Of a DNA stretch of 64,000 bases, positions 54,616 through 64,000 are shown in pieces. The stretch's first letter is position 1. Each line of letters begins with the position of its first letter. Origin of the DNA: Trichoplax sp. H2 (Eukaryota; Placozoa; Uniplacotomia; Trichoplacea). The notes below the pieces were generated by a model. The model was not told the DNA's origin and made no database searches. It saw only the letters and a program-made list of their open reading frames with translations. The position numbers were made by a program, and so were the translations under genes. The stretch is from the NCBI GenBank assembly GCA_003344405.1, contig NOWV01000260.1:17747-81746 (forward strand), written 5' to 3'.

Positions 54616-57600
54616 ATGGAATTTTCAACTTTGATTAAGTTCATAATGTTATTCAGCAGTACTCTGCCATTAATTAATGTTGCTGGTACGAGAAAATTAT
54701 TTCACGTTTGACATTTCGGTCTAACAATAACATTGTATTTACAGTATTTAACACTATGGGATGTAAAATTTAGCATTATTCCTTCAACACTGAAATTAAC
54801 GTACCTAAAAATTGTTTATATAATTTTTAATTAGATTCTAAAATCGTAGTAAGCGGCAATCGAGGACGTAACTTTCATCTCGGCCTACTGTATGGATCGC
54901 CAAATTATCAATTTGAATCAATTGCGATTATCAATACTTTAACGGAGGCTGCTAACGTTAGCATTTTCAATTTATTCGATAAAAGTAAAGCAAGTTATTT
55001 TATTCCTGCTAATTCGTCAAGAAAAGTAATATTTGATCAAAAGCTTCTGAATAAGGACGTCGGATTGACTAATAGAAGTGTTATAGTTTCCTCAGACAAT
55101 GATATCCAAATGGACGTTTATCAAATGCACCCATTAAGTGGTGATGGTTATTTAGCCCTTCCTACTAATGCTATGGGCCCAGAATATGTTATTACGACGT
55201 ACACCCCTACTATTGCATCACAATTTTTAGTACTAGCTCACATTAATAGTACTGAAATTTTTATTAGTTTCCCAAGTGAGACGTCGTACCTTGGTCAAAC
55301 TTACTCAAGAAAGCGAATGCTTCATGTTGCCATTCCTCATGAACATGGATTCTTTTTTAGTTCCACTAAAGATTTAACTGGCACTCTCATCTATTCTAAT
55401 CACGACTTAGTAGTTATTGCTGGTAATCCATGTACTACCATCCCTTTGGGTGTACAATACTGCGATTTCCTGATAGAGCAACTTCTACCTACTCGTCAAT
55501 TGGGTAGAAACTATCTCCTAGGTAATTTTGCAGATAGAAAGTTCGGCGATATTTATCGTGTAGTAGCTGCATCACCCAATATAACTACAGTTTGGATAAA
55601 TACTATCCAGCAAAACTTAACTCTGCCTCAGGGATCATTTATTGAATTTGATATCATAGGCGGCAACAATACCTATCTCAGTTGTAGTCAAGAATGTCTC
55701 GTAGTTCATTTTAATAAGGGCTTTCGAACCGATAATGTCTTAACCGATTCAATGATGGTTATAGTTGCTGATATGGAACAATATAGATCAGAATATGTCC
55801 TGAGCACTTTACCATCAGAGAGTAGTTATAATATAGATCGGCTTTATTTGAATATCTATATTTCAACGATTTATAAAGACGGGTTGTTATTGGATGGAGT
55901 CATCATGAAAAGTTTACAGTGGAAAGAAATTTTTATAAATACGACTGTAAATGACTCATCTATAAATTATCTTTACACTGCAATAGCAATAAAACCTGGC
56001 CGGCATATTCTCCATCACATTAACAATAGCGCTACTTTTGGTGTTACTCAATATGGATATGGCCAAGCCACAGCTTATGGCTTATTAGCTGGAATAAAAT
56101 TGAATTTTACTGCTCGATGTAAGTACAAATTCATTGCCATCTCATATTCATCACACACGGCATTTACTACTTCAATCACGACTACTTCATGATAGCAATA
56201 CTATCCGCGTGCTAAAAATTAGAGAATCAATAACTTTCTTTACTAATATTCTAAGCTAATATCAACTACCAAATTCCTCAATAGATCGTTTATATTTGCT
56301 TTTACTATGCGATAATTCTTGGATCATCATATCTTATTCACAGAGATGAACTTGTCGTTCTTCAGTGATATACCGACATTGGTTTTAGTCTTAAGTAATA
56401 TAATTATTCATGTTTCTTACTACGTATCAAAAAAATTAGGAGGGGGGTATCAATTATGTATAAATTAGGATAGCAGTAATGGGTAACATCCTAAAACTCG
56501 AAACTTACTGTCAGTTTTCTGACACTAACTTAATTCAATTCTGCTTAACTTTGTAATTATCGATATTTGCAGATGCTCCTAGGATTGTCCAACAACCGCG
56601 AAGTATTAATATAACGGAAGATAAAAATGGTTTTTTGGAATGCAATGCAACTGCTTCACCTGAACCCATCATAATTTGGCTAAAAAATGGAATAGATCTT
56701 GAAGCTGATATAAACGGGACGCACTTAAAAGACTTTCATCTCTATGGCAGATATAATTTTCTTCGTGCAGATGCAAATGATGAAGGACAATATCAGTGCA
56801 AGTATACTAATGATGTGGGCAATGCAATCAGTAAAATTGCAAACGTTTTCGTTTTTCGTAAGTAACTGAAACGAAACCATACTGTCAATCAGACAAAGAT
56901 TAATATTACTATCATAGTAAATAAAGTATAAATGCAATTAAAAGATTCCAAGAATTGAAACTGAAAGAGAGGCTTTCGTTCATAGTAATAGTCAGTTAGC
57001 ACCGCATGATAACCGTTGTCAATCACACCAAATTTTATTAGCCTTTATCGATTACAATTTTTGCAATGTTAGAATCTAATAATTAAACTGCATGTTGTAA
57101 ACAAACTATAATATTTGCTATATTACTTTCTAATTTGTTATTTCATATGTCAAAGTTAACTAAGGGGCTCTTTATCGAAAGAATGAAATTACTACTTATC
57201 TAAGTTAATAATTGGTCTTGCTATTTCAATACCTTATGCAAACCCTATATCTGTTAAAGGGCCACCTGATCCAGTCAGAAATGTCGAAGTACGCAATATT
57301 ACGTCGTTTGGCTTAAATATTTCATGGCTTCCTCCCGAATTTGATGGGCGCCAACCGATTACGAATTACACAGTCCGTCTACTTAATTATCGAAATACAA
57401 CTCTAAAACATCCTTGTCAATTCAGTTATATCCGTGATGGATGCATTATTGAAAATACCGCTACATATTATTCAAACTTAACACCCTATACAATTTATTA
57501 CTTGGCGATCGAGGCGAATAATATCGTTGGTGAAAGTCTTTCTCAATTTATTAAAGTCTGGACCGATGAATTCTGTAAGTAAAGCATTAAATTGATGATC

Positions 57601-60600
57601 GTAATGTGTAATAATATTTTATAACATAGGTGTACATGGTGCAACTATTATGCAATTTTTTCAACTCTAGCGGTATGATAAATTGTTATCATTTACAATG
57701 TAAAATCTAGAAAATTAATTTGCAATCTTGAATAAATAGACCTCATATAAATTCCTAAAGAATGTTAAAAAGTCATCCATTCTATTTAAATTTAGCTTTC
57801 TATCAAAAGATATTGTATATTTAATATTCAATTAAGGAATTAAATTTCTTAGCAAATTAAAAGTACTGTAATTTTATAAATTAAATTGTTTTGCAAATAT
57901 AAAATATGTAACAAATTTTGCATCGTGGATGTTCAGAAAAGTAAAATATTGCTGTCTATGACGTACTTTTATGAGTACATAATTACTCAAAGAAACATTT
58001 ATGAAGATTTAGTACACACATAAGGACGTTTAGCATATTTTTAACCATTTTTTCTCCAATGCGTTTTTCCTGCAACTATTGATGAACTAGATCCAAAAGG
58101 TCAAGTTCAGAATTTACATGCGCTTGGCTATAATTTAACGACAATTAAAATAACATGGAAACCTCCAAGATACCCTAATGGTAAAATTGGGTATCTGGTA
58201 TATCAGTGGAGCATTTATCCAATAAATGGAACCGATACAAGATTAAATTTTCTCTACAACGGAACAGACACGTATACTTATACTTATGGCCTATTGAGAA
58301 ATTCTACTCGTTACTATCAAGTGATTCCGTATAATATCAAATATAGTTTATTCGGCAATGACAGCGATATTGTCAACGGAACAAATTTCATACAAGGTAA
58401 GAATAGAAATATTGATATTTTATCTTGCTTGGACGATTCAAATACTCAGCAGAAAATTTTATGTTTATCTTGGATTATTTTATAATATTATAGCACCATT
58501 AGGCTATTCGCAGAAAATAAATGGCATTCCAGCCTTATTTTCAATTCATCTGACATGGCTACCACCTCCAATTTCCGATCGAGGAGGTGTTATCATTTCT
58601 TACAGCATCAAATACAACTCCAGTAAATGGAATCATAATAACGTCACTATCACAAAAAGTGCGAACACCTCCATTATATTGCATAATTTAATTCCATTCA
58701 TGGAATATAAAATAACAATTAAAGCCGCAACAGCTGCTGGATATGGCCCTGAAAGCCCATCTTTATTTATTACTACACTTCAAGCCGGTAAATTAAATCT
58801 TAAATTGATAGTAGCTAGTTTAAAATTTGAATAACTATGATATATCAGTTTTACATTAAATGTGCTAACATAAATGTTTTTTACCTACAGTTCCAAGCGT
58901 GCAGCCATTGCTACAAAATGTTTCTCTTGTTAACAATAATACTATTAGAATGGAGTGGGAGGTTTGCTTATTCAACGATTGTAAATGAAATTTTGATTTT
59001 TTCTTGTGATGTTTTGGAATAACTTTGCATTTCCAGGTTTGAAGCCATACTATAGCCGAATTTTACTTACTACCTGAATGATTCTTTTAAATATATTTTT
59101 AAAACTAGACGATCTCGACGAGAAATCGTCGAGGTATCATCCTTGGTTATTATCTACTACTTAGAAATACCAGATTTGGAACGGTTGAAAATCGAACTAT
59201 CAATGCAAATGAAGTCACTATGATTGGCAAGAATGAAAATCTGACCGCCAGCAACCTATTATATTATTCCTCTTATAAAGTATCTTTACAAGCATTTACT
59301 ATAGCTGGCCCAAGTCCTCGTTCAATCGAATTCGACGTTAATACCCTACAATCAGGTATGCGAATATTCCTATGCGGTTTGATTAAAATGTAAAGATCTA
59401 TTAAAAAATGGCCTTACTAATAAGATTATAAAATTAATATTACCAAGAGAAAAGCAGCTCCAGAATAAACATTAATTTCAGTTAATTCTGTATATAATTA
59501 TAATCAAGACTTAAATCCAGTAAATAAAGTTATTACTAGACCATAGAGATTATAGTATTTCAATCTTCATATCTACCTATATATATTAGCTAAGCATCAT
59601 TTTCTTGATGCAAATCTTGATTAAAACCATAATTACTATGATTTTCTATGATTACTTTGAGAATTTCTCTGCATGGCAGCTAGCTAGCTTCAAAATGTGG
59701 CTCCACTGACTATTTTGATAATAGTCACAATAACAGATTTCTCGGTTTTATGCTCATCATAATCAATAGCTTTACAACACCAATTTATTTCAGTGTTAAT
59801 ATACAATATTGACTAAACTGTATTAAATAATGATTTCAATCTACAATATTGATATGATAATATATTCCCTAGCAAACGACATCTTTACCTACTGAAAATG
59901 TAATTTTGCATATCCACATACGTTAGATCGAATTGCTTTTGCCTTTATCGAATAATGTGTAGAGTAAGCCGATTCTGGATAATTTATTATTTGATCGATC
60001 TCGCACACAATTCTGAAATTTTGTAATTGTTATGTTTACGCTTGGCTAATTACATAAGATAATTAATTTAGTAGAGGTTCAGGCCTTTGAACCTTAAAAT
60101 CTAAAGCCACCATTAGGTTGTATAGGTCGTAGGCAAAAAATAAAATTGCATTAGCAGAATAATTTCAGACAACTGAATTTCGGATAATAATCTTCTAACT
60201 TACATCTTATAAAAGGGTATCAAAATAGGATTCCACTGACTTGTTATAATTTTTTTTAATATGGACCATTACAGCCGTAATGAATTCATATGTAATCTTG
60301 CATACCTAGAGCGAATTGAAGCATATTTTAGAAATATTTTGAGTCTTAAATTGCTAAAAATTATCAATAAAGTTTTAGTAAATTAAACTTTAATAATCTT
60401 ATTTGCTCATCATTATTTTTACAGTACCTGGTATCGCGCCATTAAACTTGACTGCTGTTCGAGGTGTTTACCCAGGTTCTATGATTAACCTGACATGGAA
60501 TCATCTGCCTTTAATTTACCAGAATAGCATCTTAATTGGTTATCAAATTAGATATTCTATTTATTTTTATAATAACCGAACCCAGACTAGTGCGACCATA

Positions 60601-63064
60601 GTCGAGTTAGGTGATTTTCAAGAATATGTGCTAACCGATTTACTACCATCTCGCAACTATTCTATTCAAATTGCAGCCGTAAACATGATTGGTATTGGAA
60701 AGTTCAGTAAAACAGTCACGCTTGCGACAGATTACGGAGGTATACAGGATATTAATGTTTTCGAATAATTGTTCGTCTATTTTTTCAATTGTGAAATATA
60801 AAGATAATGATAGCAATTTCAAGTATTATTTTTAAACATGTATTAAAAAAATTCTTTTCTATTAGTTGTTACACATATTACGGTCATGCCTCGGAGTATA
60901 TCTGCCATAGCAGGTGACAACATAGCATTGCAATGTCAAGCTAACGGAGACCCTATTCCCAAAGTTCAATGGCTTATTAATAATACGAATATTAATCAAG
61001 CTTATCAACATGGTATTACTACCATTAATGGTAAGAGTACCTTAGCGATCAATAATATTGGTAATGCTGATAAAGGAAGTTACAGCTGCCGTTTCAGCAA
61101 CGCTCTTGGCATTAATTTAACGACTAAGGCTTTGGTTTCTGTTTACGGTCAGATTGCAAGATGACTTTATAATCTTAAGCAAATTATAATAAACTCATAC
61201 ATAAATTTGCAACTAAACCACTATCGCTTTGTTATTATCATGTATCTGCGTGTACAGTTAACATTTTATTTTTTAATGTACTATATTTTATATCTATAAA
61301 ATATCATTTAGATAACAGAACGGTAGGATATTGTCTAAGTGAAATCGCATCTAATATGAGATGGGTGAAGACGGCAAAAAATAGTACAGCGAAATCAAAA
61401 TGTCCAGTAAACGCTGCAGGTTGTGATACTGCTTTATGATTGATTATTATGGCAATAGTAAAGTATTATACTTAAGCAAGAAGCTTATTACCGATCTTTT
61501 ATTAAATTAATTAATAACCTGCTAATTATAATAAAACTAATGAACTTCCTACTTTATCATCAGTAGGAGAAGCATCTCGGCTATGTAAACTCAACATTAC
61601 CGACGAGAAAATCGTTCTTGGGCAGTATTGGAATGAAATCGATACCACAAATTGCACATCAATAAGTTTTCTTGGCATCGAGAACCTTGTAATATAAAAT
61701 ATGTTACGCATAAATTTGTTTAATTAGAGAGTAAAATTCCACTTTATTCAGCAGAATATTAAGCGAATTTCTTAATCTATAACAAAGATTAATAAGCTAA
61801 AAGATTATTATTGTATGATTACTATACCATTCATACTTAATATGAGGTTGTTAAACAACTTTACAGGGACATAAGTTAGATACCCAAGGGCTAAAAGTGA
61901 GTAATGAAGTCCTGGATATTTTAATCAATAAAACAGGAAGCAGTAAGCTCTTTGGAGGGGACATCAACATAGCTATTGCTCTGCTGGATAAAATCAATAA
62001 TTTGTCAGCAATAGTACAAGAATCTATACTCAATGTAAGTATTAGCTAAGGCAAATTTTTAAAGAATTATTTCTCTCACTTAAAGATATGAGAATAAACA
62101 TTTCTTTAATGCTTTACAAGTTTAAAGGACTGGTGTAATCTTTCCTGAACTAATACATTTTAAAAACATTTCCCCATAAATATGACTGAATTAGCCAAAT
62201 GAAGTATACTGGCATAATTAATGACTCACTTATTTCCAATTACAGAAATTTCTTGCAGTTCAAAGTAATTTAGTAGATCCTCGAAATAGCCAGGCCTGGA
62301 AATTTTCAAATAAGGTTTATCAATTAGTTTTCAGTATCATCACTATTTTTCGATCATTTAGGTTTTAAGTTTCGGATAGAAGCATAAATTCTGTAAAATA
62401 GCAGCTGTAATTATATTCATTTTTCCCTACATGAACATTTATATAGTTTTGTCCCAAGCGACCTAACGGACTATCAATACTAGAAATTGTGGAGCGGTAC
62501 GCCTCCAAAGTTGAAATAGATTCCAATTCCAGTACAATGGCAAATACTACCAAGAATTTAGGTATTATTTGGCTTTGCATTCTTTCAATAATTTCAGATA
62601 TTTTAAAAATGTCTCGCTTATTTTTGAATGCGTTCAATAAAAGTACCATATATATTTGAAAATGAACTATTAAGATCATAGTCTTAAGATTGTACTGCAA
62701 TACCCAAATTTTAATCCTTTAATGTTCTGCTATGTTATATTTTCGTAAGCTACCTATTCTCAATATGTTACAATAATAAATATAACATATTTAATGATCC
62801 ATCTGTACTGTACTAGCTCAATTCAAATTAATTGTTGTAATAATGCCTTCCACGAGTTGATATTTTTATACAAATTATATGATATTGTGTCCTTATTGGT
62901 TTCTTTGAAGCGATAAAAGTACATGCAATTAATATTTCAACGGTTCCTCAAGAATTTCTTACTTGGGCTGATACTGAATTCGATAGTAAAATGAAGTTAA
63001 GGTTACCAGTAGAAGATATTTTAAAGGAACCAAGTAAGAAAAACGGATTTGTTATAGCAACACA
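54616..63064 (+). CDS. Multi-domain adhesion receptor: IgGFc-binding domain, Ig, 5 FN3, Ig, GAIN-like (partial, 15 exons, about 1365 aa)
   Basis: Large extracellular receptor, probably an adhesion GPCR whose C-terminal part lies beyond the window. Exons: 54616-54685, 54835-56118, 56573-56857, 57260-57574, 58091-58396, 58494-58787, 58891-58961, 59109-59355, 60425-60739, 60866-61147, 61567-61688 (or from 61564), 61867-62034, 62246-62314, 62447-62561, 62911-63064. Phases agree. Residues 1-23 form a signal peptide (MEFSTLIKFIMLF). Residues 24-451 match the IgGFc-binding-protein N-terminal domain (FLIEQLLPTRQLG, FGDIYRVVAAS). Ig domains cover about 452-546 and 1063-1156, with paired Cys and DEGQYQC / DKGSYSC. 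Five FN3 domains cover 547-1062. Residues 1157-1197 have a Cys/Trp pattern like a hormone-receptor motif. Residues 1198-1365 resemble GAIN (SILEIVERYASKV, NISTVPQEF, LRLPVEDIL). No GPS or 7TM is seen. At 63065 a GTAACA donor is assumed; without it a stop follows at once. Confidence 0.85.
59356..60424 (+). other. Large intron of the receptor gene
   Basis: About 1.07 kb between FN3-4 and FN3-5, much longer than the other introns. No open frame with FN3 or Ig character was found in it, so no further domain exon seems hidden here. Confidence 0.6.
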
Positions 63065-64000
63065 GTAACATACGCGTAAATTATAAGATAATATGTAATA
63101 ATTTTAGATAACTTTTATAAATAACAACAAGGATTACAATATCGATGTTTATATGATTATTCCGATGCTAGTTTGACTTTTACTGAGCGTCTAATTAGAA
63201 CATAGAGACAGTTATTTTGCCTAGGCTGTATTTTTTACAAGATATTTAATTACCTGAGATTCTAATTAATCGTTTTTTTTCAATGAAGTGATTAATAGGT
63301 GGGTTACAATATCGTATTTGAATCTTCATAAATCCATTCCAACAAGTCGGATTGGTAATATGTGAGTAGTTTAAAGCATAAATAAGAGAAGACCTGGACC
63401 CACGCGAAAAATAACAACAAAAAGATAATAAAAGGAAATAAAAAATGAAACACTAAAAATCGGATATATACGCCGCGCGAGCGCAAAGAAATATATATAT
63501 TGTCACGACTCTGAAATTTTCTATATATATTTATGCAATAATGTATGCGCGATTCGTGGACCAATCGCGAATCGCGCATACATTATTGCATAAATATATA
63601 TAGAAAATTTCAGAGTCGAAACGATATATATATTTCTTTGCGCTCGCGCGGTGTATATATCCGATTTTTAGTGTTTCATTTTTTATTTCCTTTTATTATC
63701 TTTTTGTTATTATTTTTCGCGTGGGTCCAGGTCTTCTCTATCTTAAATAACTGTTTGTTTTATTCCATCTGATAACATTTAAAAATTACCTGTAGAGATT
63801 ATCAACTAATTCTAACTAATAATTTTAGTCTAGCAAGCTCTCATTACTTAATTATATACGGGAATTGCTCTTGCTCTTTAATGTTACAGCAATTGCATTA
63901 CTTAATAGTTTTAGCGCTTGAAATTTGCTCACATTCAATTAAAGTTAAATTTTTTCTGTCAATTGACTTTAGCCAAGTTAAGTTTCACGTTTCCATTTAT
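63065..64000. other. Right edge, probable intron of the receptor gene
   Basis: No GPS-like Cys/His motif and no transmembrane segment could be found in any frame. Apart from the palindrome at 63385-63739 I see nothing assignable. The remaining receptor exons, if any, lie outside the window. Confidence 0.5.
63385..63739. mobile_element. 355-bp foldback palindrome (MITE-like)
   Basis: Two 172-nt arms (63385-63556 and 63568-63739) are inverted repeats with about five mismatches, around an 11-nt loop (TGGACCAATCG). Each arm starts AGAGAAGACCTGGACCC from the outside and contains CGCGCGAGCGCAAAG. The CG-rich patches stand out against the AT-rich surroundings. No transposase is present. Clear target-site duplications were not found at the edges. 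Because the arms are copies, two opposite reading frames encode almost the same peptide, which is an artefact of the symmetry. Confidence 0.9.

Noticed and set aside
62365-62700. 111-codon minus-strand frame
   Set aside because: Opposite the GAIN exon at 62447-62561, which fits the plus-strand chain in phase and carries recognisable GAIN sequence.
63304-63772. Two opposite frames encoding almost the same peptide
   Set aside because: Produced by the palindrome. The identical peptide is a consequence of the inverted arms, not two genes.
63800-63930. Possible next receptor exon
   Set aside because: A phase-compatible acceptor exists near 63828, but the translation shows no GPS or membrane character.

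Overview
The window looks like nuclear DNA of an early-branching animal, most likely a placozoan-type genome. It is AT-rich, genes are compact with mostly short GT-AG introns, and the set includes a ciliary transport gene (IFT88), a spliceosomal gene (WBP4), CYP3-clan cytochrome P450s and an adhesion-GPCR-type receptor. The placozoan assignment is inferred from gene content and style; no search was possible.

Layout from left to right. Two tandem short-chain dehydrogenase/reductase genes lie on the minus strand (about 1.1-3.5 kb and 5.1-7.7 kb). They share intron positions and phases, so they arose by duplication of a whole intron-containing gene. A complete 23-exon IFT88 gene follows on the plus strand (10.4-17.4 kb). 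It converges on an unidentified minus-strand gene whose last five exons can be read at 17.8-18.8 kb. WBP4 (formin-binding protein 21) is next on the minus strand (20.7-23.8 kb). Its start codon appears to be split by an intron whose donor sits in a threefold tandem repeat. A decayed P450 5' end is at 26.0 kb. An eight-exon acyl-CoA synthetase / 4-coumarate-CoA-ligase-like gene is on the minus strand (26.8-30.4 kb), followed by a 3 x 215-bp tandem repeat.

From 32.7 to 51.4 kb there is a cluster of six intact, intronless P450 genes (five plus strand, one minus strand). All carry the CYP3-clan heme signature. The third and fourth are recent duplicates, and the sixth has a His in place of the usual acidic residue of the I-helix. 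With the SDR and acyl-CoA synthetase genes they give the window an oxidative and lipid/xenobiotic metabolism flavour, but nothing here shows that they act in one pathway.

The right end (54.6-63.1 kb and beyond) holds a large plus-strand receptor gene. Its parts run: signal peptide, IgGFc-binding-protein N-terminal domain, Ig, five FN3, Ig, a short Cys/Trp segment resembling a hormone-receptor motif, and a GAIN-like region. The GPS and seven-helix part would lie past the window. This domain order is the most novel-looking item. A 355-bp near-perfect palindrome lies just downstream at 63.4-63.7 kb, probably inside its next intron.

Splice junctions were assigned by eye from GT-AG signals, reading phase and family similarity. 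Phases were checked arithmetically for every exon chain listed.
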